Origin: Bactrocera neohumeralis
Lineage: Eukaryota; Arthropoda; Insecta; Diptera; Tephritidae
NCBI RefSeq assembly: GCF_024586455.1
Contig: NW_026089624.1
Span: forward strand, 4,617,341-4,681,340
DNA length: 64,000 bases
Direction: 5' to 3'
In this document: one piece after another, positions 22,767-33,511 of the stretch
Layout of the letters: the number at the start of each line of letters is the position of its first letter
How positions within the stretch are numbered: the first letter of the stretch is position 1
Notes under the pieces: generated by a model
What the model saw: the letters and a program-made list of their open reading frames with translations, nothing else
The model's database searches: none
What the model was told of the DNA's origin: nothing
Position numbers and translations under genes: made by a program

Positions 22767-23093
22767 ATTTTCACCTTGCGCTGTGGCGCGCCGCCTTTTC
22801 GCTCGTATCTCGGGAACGGTTCGTCCTACGGCCATGATCACATATACCATTTCGGTAGCAAATGACGTGACAAATAACTTTTTACATTTTGCCATGAGAT
22901 GCGTATTTCAAGCGCTTGGTAGACAATTTCACGATTTTAGGGGAATTTCCGAAATTTCAAGGCCGGAGTTGGGGTTGAAGATGCAATCCGATCTCAAAAC
23001 AAAAAGTTGCATTGGAATCAGGAAGTACTAAGGCAAATTTTCCGCACAATTAGAAATCCCGAATAGAAAAAAGTCCGGAATCGACCCACCCTA
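22767..23093 (+). repeat. right long TIR of copy 1
   Basis: Inverted partner of 20599-20911, ending CGACCCACCCTA at 23093. It holds the GCGCTGTGGCGCGCCGCC patch that is deleted from the left arm. Confidence 0.9.
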
Positions 23094-23207
23094 GTGTTGA
23101 GGCCGATGATATCAATATCATCGGCATACGCCAGCAGCTGTACACTCTTATAGAAGATGGTACCTTCTCTATTTAGTTCTGAAGCTCGAACTATTTTGAC
23201 ATACCTT

Positions 23208-23880
23208 GGATATACAATAAACAAGGGCCGATACAAACCCCTCGCTAAACGCGTTGATATGATCCTGTCGTTTCCCAAGCCGGAGACCATCACCGATCTC
23301 CGCAGATTCCTGGAGATGATCAAGTACTACCGCAAATGCATTCCTAATGCTTCACAATTACAGACGCCATTGAATTCCTATCCAAAAAATGTAAAAAAAA
23401 CGAGAAACGCAAAGTACCTTGAACGCCAGAGGCTGAAAAAGCCCTAGAAGACTGTTGCAGCAACAACTAGAACAACATTCCTTTCATCTACCGCCTCTCT
23501 CTCTCTCAAAACTGACGCATCCGGATTAGCCATAGGCGCATCATTACAGCAGTTCGAGGATAGCATCTGGAAGCCAATTGGATTTTTCTGCAGAAAGCGA
23601 AACCCCACAGGGGTGAAGTACAGCACGTACGACAGAGAGCTGTTGGCAGGATTTGCAGCCATTAAATTTTTCCGACGGATACTGGAGAGACGCCACTTTA
23701 TCATTAAAACGGATCACAAGCCCTTAACCTACGGTTTCGCCCAGAGAGCCAGCAAAGCTTCACCACGACAGATAGACCAGCCCGATTATATTTCCCAGTT
23801 CACCACGGAGATCGTTTACCTCAAAGGTGAAGAGCACGTGGTGGCTGACGTTCTATCCAGGATCAGTACCATTAGCATTC
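23208..23880 (+). pseudogene. Gypsy RT thumb and RNase H remnant
   Basis: Directly after the second copy of the RTE target duplication the RT resumes with LGYTINKGRYKPLAKRVD and ITDLRRFLEMIKYYRKCIPN. The RNase H domain follows: LKTDASGLAIGASLQQF near 23508-23555, then YSTYDRELLAGFAAIKFFR from about 23619, FIIKTDHKPLTY near 23700 and the ADVLSRIS end near 23850. Shifts occur near 23440. An extra A-rich lysine patch precedes RNase H. Confidence 0.85.
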
Positions 23881-25190
23881 CGACCATTTTGAGTGCCGAA
23901 AGAATTCAGCATGAGCAGCAAGATGACGAAGAATTCCAGCAGCTTATTTGCAACAACAACACGACTTTGAAATTCCGACGTCTATCAATTGCTAAAACAC
24001 CTCAATTTATTGGTACATATCACCCGGTGTGGTAAAACCATTCATTCCCACAAATCTTCGACGAGTGGCCTTCGACACAGTCCATGGGCTCTCTCATCCC
24101 AGTGGTCGAGTAACGGCCCGCACACTCAAGTAAAAGTACATATGGCCGGGCATCAAGAAGGACGCACTGAACTGGTCCCGCAACTGCATACCGTGCTAAC
24201 GCTCCTAGATTCAGCGTCACAATCGCCTCACACCTAAGCACATTGTCGTACCTGACGCTAGGTTCAACCATGTACAGCTCGACCTCCCTGAACTTCCAGT
24301 TGTCAATCATCTCAGGTACTGTTTAACAATCATAGATAGATTTTCCAGATGGCTCGTTTCTGTTCCTCTGAAGGACATGACGGCTAACGTTGTTTGCACT
24401 ACTCGAGCTGGATTACTCAGTTCGGCATACCGCTCACCATCCCCACAGATCAAGGAACCCAGTTTGAGTCTGCGCTCTTCACGGCTGTTTGGTGCCCATC
24501 GCATAAGGACAACACCCTATCATCTGCAATCAAATGGACTGGTAGAAAGGTGGCACAGAACGTTCAAAGTAGCTCTAATGTGCAACTCTGTTCTCCTTGG
24601 CCGGAAGTTTTTCCAACGATGCTCCTAAGTCTTCGAACGTGCTATAAAGAAGACCTAAACGCCTCATCTGTTAATCTTGTATTTGACACAGGTTTACGTG
24701 TGCTCGGATAATTTTTCGTTTCAGAGGACATGCTACCAAACTCACAGATTTTCGTCGAGAAGTTTCGTGAGCTTATTAGAGGACTAAGGCCCACACCAAC
24801 TGCTCATCACACTGAATCTTGAATTTTCATCTTCAAAAATCTCTACACTTGCTCCCACGTTTTTCTCCGCATCGATGCAGTAAAGTGATCTCTAGAACCA
24901 TGATATTCTGGACCGCACAAAGTTTTAGAGCATATAGATGATTACGTCTTAAAAATTAAAGTCGATGGAAGAGAGAAGGTTGTCTCCGTTGATAGGCTCA
25001 AGCCAGCATACATCGCCAAAGAAGACACTGAAATACTCAGCAGCACGGAGAACCCGTGAAAAATGATTAGCCTCAACGAGTTGAGGAACCAACTACTGGT
25101 CAATTTCAGTCAGTAGCTGAAATCATGGACAAGCCTCTTCGTACTTATTCCAGGAGTGATAAGACTGTTTTGTTTCCCTCGTATCCTACG
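23881..25190 (+). pseudogene. Gypsy integrase remnant
   Basis: The integrase core is visible from about 24240: FNHVQLDLPELPV-like sequence, TIIDRFSRWLVSVPLKD (about 24330-24375), FGIPLTIPTDQGTQFESALF (24420-24480) and RTTPYHLQSNGLVERWHRTF in a second frame (24510-24570). The first core Asp falls in a stop-rich stretch. Later sequence to about 25190 reads as decayed C-terminal chromodomain-proximal text without clear motifs. Confidence 0.8.
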
Positions 25191-25199
25191 AAAGTCACT

Positions 25200-25210
25200 A
25201 GGGGGAGAGT
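25200..25210 (+). promoter_or_regulatory. Gypsy polypurine tract
   Basis: AGGGGGAGAGT lies a few bases before the 3' LTR start at 25214, the expected plus-strand priming site. Confidence 0.75.
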
Positions 25211-25213
25211 ATA

Positions 25214-25510
25214 TGTGGCAACTCCGCCTGCAGCAAATTCCACCACAGCACAATTACAACTGTTGAGCTGAATTGCAGTTACGAGTCTTATACCACTGAA
25301 CAATTACAATTACAGATGTTTAGCTGAATTGAAGTTACGATTCTCATGCCACTGAACAGTTCTTATTCTAGCAACTTCTGACGCTACCACATGCATATAT
25401 AAATACATAAATAAAAACGTCCATTTTTAAAGTAAAAGTTTCGAAGTGTTATTGTATTTCATATAAGAGTCATTTGATACCATTTTGGTAATAAGGCTTT
25501 TAACGCTAAA
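25214..25510 (+). repeat. Gypsy 3' LTR
   Basis: Starts TGTGGCAACTCC and ends GCTAAA before the ACAC target duplicate. Shorter than the 5' LTR by about one tandem unit. Point differences from the 5' LTR indicate an old insertion. Confidence 0.85.
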
Positions 25511-25529
25511 ACACTGCTATTGTAAAAGC

Positions 25530-25735
25530 GAAAGTTTTTGAGTGTATATGGTTGTTACTTCTTCCCGACTAAACGGCTGAAGTGATTTTAAAAAAATTTG
25601 GTATGTAGTTAGCTGACCTGTAGGATTAACACATGTACTACGTTTTATTGCGAGAAAATGTCTTATTCGCATGGGAAAATCGATGAAAATGAATTCGCGG
25701 ATAATGTATGGGGAACTTTGTACTTCTCTTTTTCA
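25530..25735 (+). mobile_element. Helitron 5' leader fragment
   Basis: Sequence such as CCGACTAAACGGCTGAAGTG, TTTGGTATGTAGTTAGC and GGATTAACACATG resembles the 5' leader typical of arthropod Helitrons. No Rep or helicase coding follows. Identification is from memory of the leader pattern only. Confidence 0.45.
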
Positions 25736-25747
25736 GCTAAAACCCGA

Positions 25748-26950
25748 TACTTAGGTTAGGTTAGTTTAATTTGGTAGCCCAATAAGCCACGCTTAGATCC
25801 GTTTGGTCCGTTGTGATACCAGATGGAGTCCACTTTCTAAGTCCAAGAGGAGTAGTCATCATTTAGGATACCTGCGCTTGAAATGAATTTTAACAGAAAC
25901 TGCGGCCGCACTGTCGATACCTCCTCCAGTGTTTACAGAGTAGTCTTGTCAATGCGTGCACCACAGATGCTCCATTGTTTCCCCCTGCTCAAGGCCTTTC
26001 CTGCAGTCTTCTCGATCTGCCAGCCCCATCCTGCGGGCGTGTGCCGTCACCAGCCAGTCACTAGTTAGTATTCCCCATCATGTTCCTACAGTCTCTTCTA
26101 TCGAGTGCCAATAGGAATTTTGTCTACTTTCGAACTACCGTTTTGCACGAGACTTTTGCAGTTTTGCACCCAGGTAGCTCGTTCCATAGGGTTTTCTTCA
26201 CCATGTTTCTGTCGAGATCGTCGTATAGACAATGCATGGGTTTCCCAATGTTGATTACGTTTTCGAATGTTAGCCGTACACTATTTCATTGGCCTCAATG
26301 TCTGGCACCCAGTAGAAGTGAAGTTGCTTACTGCTGGCAAAACTTTCCGCTAGCCTTCTTCTCCAGACACTTGTGGCTCATATGCGATACGAGGTTACTG
26401 TCTTGATTGCTGCTTGGCTGTCTACGTAGATGTTGGCTCTGTCCACTATACTACTGCACCCTAGATCAGAATTAGTCTAACAATAGCTGTGTTGCACCAG
26501 TGCATGAGAAAGCCCCCAGGTTGTGCACAGCATCTGCCTACACGCATATAAAGCATTGTTGGCTTTCCTCATTCTTTTTTCAACGTTCTACTGTCCATAG
26601 AAGCGGAGATATCAATCCACCTTGGGGAGTAACGTTTTGAGCAGAAAGGAAGTTAAGCTAGGCCTAAGCTCTTTTGAGTAGGTTGTGTTGTTCCTACCTG
26701 TCTTCGGTATGAAAACTACCCTAGCCACTCTCATGAGTGTGGCGCATAGCTGAACTTCAAGCATTCCCTAAATACGCCTTTAGCCAAGGCACGGAGAAAC
26801 AGAGTGCATTCTGCAGCATTACTGGAATGATTCCGTCTGCACTACTCCCTTCGTAGCTAGAGCTTACCGCATCCTTACAGCCTGGAAAGTGCACACTGAC
26901 TACAACGGTGTGCTTAGAATCCTCCAGTTTTCTACCAATGCACTTCAACT
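25748..26950 (-). mobile_element. LINE with RNase H domain, decayed (I/LOA-like)
   Basis: On the minus strand, from 26950 downward: an ADGIIPVMLQ segment of the RT (about 26835), then a deletion-scarred palm, then RANIYVDSQAAIKTVTSYRI near 26435, the RNase H active-site region. FYWVPDIEANE near 26300, a CRKGLEQGETMEHLWCTH zinc-like tail near 26010 and AWLIGLPN near 25790 follow. LINEs with a C-terminal RNase H belong to the I, LOA or R1-like groups. Many stops are present. Confidence 0.65.
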
Positions 26951-27285
26951 TGCCGTTGGCACCTCGCTATCATGTGGCATATAGCAAGGATGGAAAAATT
27001 TGAATCAATATGGGAAAGTAGTATTTTCTTCACCAATATCCCTGATCTAACCTTGTCAGTTATGCTCGGGGTGTATGTTGTGTAGATTTGTGACTTCAGC
27101 CCAGCGACTACGTTACCCGATGCAATCCTGGCCTAAAGCCACGTTGCTGCCGCCCTTTTCTAAATTGTAAAAAAGCTCGGAAGGCGGTCTTACTTTTGTG
27201 AAATTTCACTTGGAGCACATTCAGCTCTTTTGGACCATCAGACTGCTGGCTGGGTTTCTCCTCCACCTCCTGTAACACAAGGAGG
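26951..27285 (-). other. uncertain LINE-derived sequence
   Basis: Minus-strand frames are broken and show no clear motif. It sits between a LINE RT remnant and the RTE 5' fragment and may be an RTE or LINE 5' piece. Confidence 0.3.
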
Positions 27286-28075
27286 CTGAATTTACCGACT
27301 GTTATGCCAAGGTAACCTTCTTTGTCAACCCTGGCGTTAAAGTCGTCAAGTACGATATTGGCATCGTGGCGAGGGCACCTCTAATTAGTGCGTTCCAAGC
27401 GCTCATACAACGCATTTTTGGTTACATCCTCCTTCTCTTCCGTCGGAGCGTGGGCCCAAATCAGCGATATGTTGAAGAACTTCGCTTTGATGTGAATTGT
27501 GGCTAGATGTTTATCCACCGGAGTGGATGCCAGGACTCGACGACAGAGTCCCTCTTACTCTATGAATCCCACAACGAACTTGCGGTCCTTTATATTGGCA
27601 CTGTAGTAAATGCCACAAGGACCTACTTGTCTCAGTCCCGTCGATCGCAGTTCTTGAACGGTGGTGCTGTCAGCCTTTATTTTTACGAGAACCTCAACCA
27701 GCTGGGCAGCGGCGCCTTACCAATTAAGGAGATGCATGTCCTTAAATTATAGTCCTTATTACGTTTGCTGTGGTCGTCATCAAACATCATCTCTTCCTAA
27801 AAGCTTACTTTTTATTGGGAGCGTTTTTTACGTGGCGGGTCCGAAACACAGTGCACAATCCTGTGGAGGGAGGGTTCGCCTTCTTCCTTTCGCTCGCCTT
27901 CAAACAGTTGTTCTCTGACTACCCAGAGGATACTTGGTCTAAGACCGGAAGTCGTGAGCTGCTGGAACCATATGTAAAAGAATCGTTTCTGGTCACTCCC
28001 AAGTAAATGGCGATCAGAGAAATTTCCTCACTTGCGTGCACTTCTACACATGACTCCATCCTCCAGTATACATAG
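27286..28075 (-). mobile_element. RTE-like element, 5' UTR and endonuclease fragment
   Basis: Minus strand from 28075: the family 5' end (GTCATGTGTAGAAGTGCACGC), the leader with CCAGAAACGATTCTTTTAC, then endonuclease coding in broken frames (TAAQLVEVL-like near 27700, LATIHIKAKFFNI near 27500, DFNARVDKEGYLGITVGKFS near 27300-27350). Ends abruptly in the endonuclease. The leader and coding match the 36293-36990 copy. Confidence 0.75.
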
Positions 28076-28146
28076 GTATAAGTAGAAAAAAGTAATAAAA
28101 GTAAATGAAGTCAAATATGCGTTAAAATTAACGCCTCATCCTTACA

Positions 28147-30300
28147 CTTTGATAAAATTGGTGAATAGGGAACTACCGAACTATTATCAACCGTTACGTC
28201 GCTACCATTTCGGAGCTTCACGGTTGCTGTTCGACCTCCGTCTGCTGGCGCTCTTCTACGATACTGCGGGTATTCGTGGTCGTTGTGAACGGTCTCTTTC
28301 ACTAACTTGCGAGGAAGTTTTTTGTGCATTTTCCGTCTTTCATGCAGGGGCTCTGTGGATTTTCGGGTCCGCATGAACCGTGAATCATATTTTTTACAAT
28401 AATGTCATGGAAAGTCTTGTCAAATAACATCCGGATCTGGTATTTCAGCGCTGATTATGTTATCTATTTGATCGGGTGGTAACTTATCTTTTAACCACAA
28501 TAATATATGGACATGTGGCAGTCCATGTTTCTGCCATTCGACAGAGTACATAAAGCAACGCGCTTCTCCAAACACTCGGCCTTTATTAATCACATCCATT
28601 AGTTTTTTAACTTTTAGTCTGAAAACTCTTGTGACTACATCATGTCTATCTATTGCGCTTTGCCCCGGGAACAACGCATTGACTATTTTGGGCCAGACTG
28701 GGTTGCAAATAAAGGTGACGAATAAGTCAGGGCGACCATGTGTACGCGCATAAACTAACGCGTCCTGAGTATATTCGTGTAAGTACCGCAGGCTATTTAC
28801 AACTGAAGACGGTAAAATGACCATGCGACCTAAGATATTTGGATTTAAATTAGCGTCATTTGCCACAGCGTCTTGAAGATGGATGTAATTCTCTGCTCTT
28901 ACTTTAGTTTGATTTAATGATACATATGTATCGTAACCTCTCGCTTTCAACTTTAACGTACATGTCAACGTAAAACTGATTGGCCAGTTGCTTGTATCTT
29001 TGTAAAATGTTAAAGTTGTTTTCTCGTATCATCATATTGTAGGCGTAAAAATCCATGCATGAAACCTTTTTGTTATGTAAGGGAAGACCTGTTAAAGGAT
29101 TAATTTGAGGAACTTGAAAGTGATACCCCTTTTGTCCTTTACTAAATATGATCGGATATTGCAACGCATCATAAAATTTATGAGTATCGGGCACCCTGGT
29201 TAATGTGTCATCTCGGGCCTGTAAAACTATATCACGGGAAGCAAAATGTTCGCCTGTAACCATGGCTGCGACTTCATTTATTAACGGTGCATTATACCGC
29301 CCTTCGCGTTCCCCACTTGGTGTGCGATCGGGGTGCATCACCAACCTATAATCATCTCCCGGCATTCTTTCTTGTACTGCAACATTCTCTGGATTTTTAA
29401 AACAGTATCCCTTTCGATTCCTTGTATATTTTGACACCTGCGATCGATCCGCTTCGTTTTCTTCATCGCCCATGAAATAAAGTTGCAAAAACTTTGGTTG
29501 TTCATTATTTGCGGGAAGTAAGGAACCAATCCTGTGATACACCTGTCCTTGGATGGTAAAAGTAGGTGAAAAGGCATTACGACCTCCTATCTACACCAAA
29601 TGACGTCATCTGAAAGCAAGAATTGTACTTTCTAGTCCTGCTTAAAAACCGGCGCGATTCGTTACTGTCGTATAAAAGTTAAGATTTAAGAGGTTCCTCT
29701 GGCTCGCCAAGTAATTGAATTTTAACCTTTCCACCAGAACAGCACGTACCTGGAGTTTCTTCTTTCCATTTCAGTGCTTCACAATATCTGCATTTTTTTC
29801 CATTCTCTCAATAATAACCAATCGGTGATCGGTGATCGGTGATTAACATAGTCGATCAAAGGGTCATACTCAAAAGCTAAATGCCTTCCACCTACTGATT
29901 GAAAACTACGTCTTCTTGCTGCCGGCCGTTCAGCATTTAAAAGACGTCGTCTTTGTGAATCTTCGTCAGTCTCTGCCGCAATCAATTGCGCGTGACGTTC
30001 GGCATCTAAAACTCGACGTGTCTGAGTCTGTTCCACTGTCTCAGAAGCTCTTTGAGATGCGTGGCGTTCAGCATCCAGGGTCTGACGGGCCTGAGTCTGC
30101 TCTTCAGATTCTTTGCTTCTAGCAACTTGTGCAGTTCGAGCTCTGCTAGAACTACGGCTTAGATTGGATTTACGTTTGCGTGGCATATCGAAAACAATAA
30201 TTAAAGATTTTTCTAAATCGGTAATTTTAAAAACTACAACATAAGACAATTTTTTATAAAAACTTTGATAAAGCAAACCTTTTAATTTAAAACCTAAATA
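28147..30300 (-). mobile_element. Helitron, 5' half (Rep), copy 1
   Basis: Minus strand: MPRKRKSNLSRSSSRAR begins at about 30186 with heptad-like repeats of TLDAERHASQRASE type. The Helitron N-terminal domain includes VYHRIGSLLPANNEQPKFLQ (about 29540). A frameshift near 28940 leads into the Rep domain, with the HUH motif GLPHVHILLWL at about 28510. The copy is cut at 28150, just after VVPYSPILSK and before the catalytic Tyr region, so it has no Y motif or helicase. It abuts RTE sequence at about 28080. Confidence 0.88.
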
Positions 30301-30419
30301 TCTAAATCAATCAATAATGTATTGATCCTACATATACAACTATGTTCAAATAAATTGAACAGGCTTATCTTCGCCTATGCTGAAGCACTACAAAGCAAAT
30401 ACATAAACAGACACGTACA

Positions 30420-30764
30420 TAAGGGGTTCCAGTGGTCTAGAATTTTCCAAAAATCGATTTTTTTTTTGGTTGGTTCGAAAGTCTAGTCCTTTAAGAATAT
30501 ACTGTAAAATTTTTGGAAGGATATTCACATTATTTTAGCTTCTATAGCCGTTTTAGCAGGTAGCGCGAGTTATGAATTAAAACGTTGCTTTCTATTCTGT
30601 AGCAAGAATCAGTCTGACTCTGCCATCAGATCAGCAACTCGAGTCTGCCCCGCACATTCCAACAGACTCAAAATATGCTGAGTCTGCTGTTTTGGTCACG
30701 TACTGGCTGATCATGCGATGAGGTGCACGACTGCATGCCGTCAGACGTAACCTGAGATGTAACT
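30420..30764 (-). other. errantivirus LTR start, copy 1
   Basis: On the minus strand the env tail is followed by the purine-rich GGCTCGGGGAG and then AGTTACATCTCAGG starting at 30764, the AGTTA start of errantivirus LTRs. The end is not resolved before the Helitron coding start. Confidence 0.5.
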
Positions 30765-31552
30765 CTCCCCGAGCCACTCTGAGAAGTCTTCTGACTTCTT
30801 TTATTTATAATTTTCAAATTTATTTTTCCATTTTTTTTTACATAAGTAAATAGTAACAATAATTATACTTATTAATATTGTTATAATTAGTGAGGCACTT
30901 ATGCTATAGGATACGTTTTTATGATATTTTAGTTCCTCTATTTCTTTAATGTTCTTGAAATGATTTGGTACAATATCTTCAAATTTTATTTTTGACTCCT
31001 AGCTTTGGTTTAAAATTTTACAGGATGTATCAGTCTATCAACAAATTTAGTCTTGTTGTTACTAAATTTTTCATCATTAATTTTAATTCCACATTTCTCA
31101 AAATTTAATATATAGTTATTTTGCAGTACAAAATCTCTGTCATCACAATTTTGTATAAGTTTCAAATTTTTGCATTCTTGATGATCAAAGTATCATCGCT
31201 TATTTCTTGTATTATTGTAGTATTGTTATATTTAAATTCACAAGCGTTAAAAAAATACAATTCCTACTTAATTTTAGTTTTCTTAATAACGTATTATCTT
31301 CATATTTATAATGTTACAATTTTTTCATCCTCATGAACTATTTGCAATTTGCAACTCTTTGGTATTTGAATGGCGAACACAAGTGCTTCATTTTTGAAAG
31401 CTACTACTCCTACCTTGGCCAGTTTCAGTTTATAAAAATCTATGTCAAAGTTATCTATTTCTTCTTTAGTTAACATCCCCGGATGTATTAAGTTGTTTCT
31501 AGCGGCGGCTATATTATTTTGAACTTCATGTATCTTCCCTTCTATACGTGAG
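30765..31552 (-). pseudogene. env: second errantivirus-type env, C-terminal part, copy 1
   Basis: Minus-strand pieces: 31557-31306 open (GKIHEVQNNIAAARNNLIHP, AKVGVVAFKNEALVFAIQIP), then ectodomain pieces with Cys in shifted frames, then a membrane segment near 30880 (ISASLIITILISIIIVTIYL) and a short KKWKNKFENYK tail. It is a different family from the env at 7685. A mariner element separates it from its upstream half (39506-39900 in this copy). Stops within the ectodomain make it a pseudogene. Confidence 0.65.
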
Positions 31553-31913
31553 TTCAAAAAGTATCGCGAATTTTGAATTTTTGCGGGTTACGTATATTCG
31601 AATTTCGAATTTTTTGTGGCGTTATGTTGGTACTCATGTCTCTCACTTATGCCGAGCTCGGCCATTTTGAATGTTCATTTAATTGTTGACAGCTTCTTTT
31701 CTTGCACGTGTTTTGGATCGTCTTCGATTTTTACCTATTCAAAAAAATGGATCAAAGAACCTGTGTCAAATTTTGTGTGAAAAACGAAATTAGGTGCGCG
31801 GATGCATTCCGAATGTTGACTGTGGCATACGGAGAAGCTACCTTGGACCGAAGCAACGTTTATCGGTGGTACAAAATGTTCTCAGAAGGCCGAGAAGATG
31901 TGAAGATGTGAAC
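31553..31913 (+). mobile_element. mariner element, 5' part, copy 1
   Basis: Left TIR (TTCAAAAAGTATCGCGAATT at about 31555) and transposase start MDQRTCVKFCVKNEIRCADA at 31747, with the N-terminal HTH through YRWYKMFSEGRED. It is cut at about 31913 by the Jockey-like LINE, where GAAGATGTG is duplicated at the junction. The remainder is at 39092-39505. Confidence 0.85.
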
Positions 31914-32015
31914 AAAAAATAAGTGCTCACAAATTATTATTTATAAACATAAGCAAATAGTGCACGAAATATATAGATAAAAACAAAACAAAAATAAATA
32001 ATAATAAAAACAAAA

Positions 32016-33511
32016 ATGAGTGCTTCGCAGCCTCACCAGCAAGGCCGTAGGCATTCCTTAAATGCCTACTTCAGCTTTGTCGACCCAACAACAATAACAA
32101 CTACTGGCAATAAAAAGGGTAACGGCGATGATGAGTCATCGCGACGATCAGCAGAAAAGGGAACGCAGCAAAGAACGTGTAGTCAGCAGAAGCAGCAGAA
32201 AACAGCAATCGGGCAACAACAAATGCACTGACAGCAACCAGTCTACCAGCAAGCGCACAGGCAGCGAAGAAAATTACAACGCAAGGTGAGAACGTAATAA
32301 AAAAAGGCCCGTCTGTACAAACAGGCATTGACCGCTACGTCAATATAAAAAGGAAATTAATTCCTTCAAAGGCGGCGGTCAATCCAAAAAAATTTCAAAG
32401 CGGCACACCAAATAAAACTAAAACGGAAGTTTTAAATGGCAACAGATTTGCCATACTAAGCAATGGTTCAGACGACGATGCGAAGGGTACCACCACAGTC
32501 GTTAATGCCAAACCACCTCCAATATATTTGCGCGAACGTAGCAGTAATACTCTTGTTGCGAAATTAAGTGAAATTGTTGGCACTAACAATTTTCATATAG
32601 TGCCTTTGAAAAAAGGCAATATAGACTAAACAAAAATTCAGTCGTACACTGAAAAAAGTTTTATGGAAATAGTTAAATTTTTGTCAAATAAAAACAAAAA
32701 TTATTATTCGTATCAACTGAAGAGGTCTAAGGGCCTAGTTGTTGTAATCAAGGGTATAGAGTCCGCCGTAGACTCTAGTGAAGTCAAAGAAGCATTGGAA
32801 GAATGCGGTTTTGGAATTAAAACAGTTGTAAATATATTTAATAGAAACAAAGTACCTCAGCCAATTTTTAAAATTGAGTTGTTGCCGAACTCAAATCAAC
32901 TTAAAAAAAATGAAACACATCCAATATATAATTTGAAATATTTGCTGCATCGTAGAGTAACTGTGGAAGAACCACATAAAAGAAACGGTCCGGTACAATG
33001 TACTAACTGCCAAGAATATGGGCATTCTAAATCATACTGCACTCTACGCAGTGTTTGTGTGGTATGTGGTGATTTACATCCCACTTCTAAATGCACCCTT
33101 AAGAAAGAAGAATTAAATAAAAAATGCAGCAATTGTGGAGGAAATCACACTGCTAACTACAGGGGTTGTCCTGTATATAAAGATTTGAAATCGAAGTTGT
33201 CACAGGGCATTCAAGCACGTCGTAACCAAATGTTACAAACACCCCGTAATGATATTATAATAACCTCAGAGAAAAGTTCAAAACCTATTACTTCTACCAA
33301 TAATAATATGCAAGGAAGCTATGCTAATGTGGTGAAAGGCAACACTGTGCAAATGCAACTGCCGCAAAATCCTCCAAATGGAGGTATTGAAACTATGATT
33401 ATAAATCTTACACAGTGTATGACACAATTTATGTCTACTATGCAAAACATGATCCAGGATTTAAAAAAAACACAAAATCAAATGCTGCAAAATTTATTAA
33501 GTAAAAAATGA
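32016..33511 (+). pseudogene. Jockey-like ORF1 (Gag-like nucleic-acid-binding protein)
   Basis: Begins MSASQPHQQGRRHSLNAYFS at 32016, shifts frame near 32230, and continues with NRFAILSNGSDDDAK and PPPIYLRERSSNTLV. A single in-frame TAA at 32627-32629 precedes the long open part from 32663. The latter has LKRSKGLVVVIKGIES and three CCHC knuckles (CTNCQEYGHSKSYC near 32998, CVVCGDLHPTSKC near 33058, CSNCGGNHTANYRGC near 33125). Arrangement as in Jockey-clade and telomeric-LINE Gag proteins. The stop overlaps the ORF2 start (ATGA at 33508-33511). Confidence 0.85.

Larger units (their letters stand above)
20599..23093 (+). mobile_element. unclassified DNA transposon with long TIRs, copy 1
   Basis: Begins TAGGGTGGGTCGATTCC and ends with its reverse complement. 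The inverted arms extend over roughly 310-330 bp. It is flanked by a perfect 8-bp target duplication GTGTTGAG (20591-20598 and 23094-23101), and removing one copy restores the RTE sequence seen at 15890. It encodes a frameshifted protein on the plus strand. Compared with copy 2 (40516-43818), about 0.8 kb of the 3' coding part is missing. Superfamily not recognised; hAT, P, Novosib, Zisupton and MULE elements also make 8-9 bp duplications. Confidence 0.88.
19799..23196 (-). mobile_element. RTE-like element nested in Gypsy RT
   Basis: A 5'-truncated RTE-like copy on the minus strand, flanked by a perfect 11-bp target duplication TGACATACCTT (19788-19798 and 23197-23207). The AAG-repeat tail is at 19799-19810. 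Minus-strand frames give RWKDQGEKDLASLGISNWRH, the LLYGAEAWPMTATDEST segment, KTKYLLSSNKQSSHP and a YADD-adjacent region at 23100-23195. It is itself split by the long-TIR transposon at 20599-23093. Confidence 0.9.
17436..25510 (+). mobile_element. Ty3/Gypsy LTR retrotransposon with nested insertions
   Basis: Two direct LTRs (17436-17787 and 25214-25510) share the TGTGGCAACTCCGCC start. A 4-bp target duplication ACAC flanks the element (17432-17435 and 25511-25514). A primer-binding site follows the left LTR and a polypurine tract precedes the right LTR. Gag, protease, RT, RNase H and integrase remnants occur in order. The RT is interrupted by an RTE-like element (19799-23196). Stops and shifts throughout show it is dead. 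Confidence 0.92.
28147..31913. repeat. dispersed duplication, copy 1 left block
   Basis: Collinear with 55181-58947 at an offset of 27034 bases: Helitron 5' half, LTR start and 3' part of env, and the first part of mariner. The copies look nearly identical by eye, with small indels (for example one T near 31195). Copy 1 continues after an insertion at 39092-39875. Confidence 0.95.
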
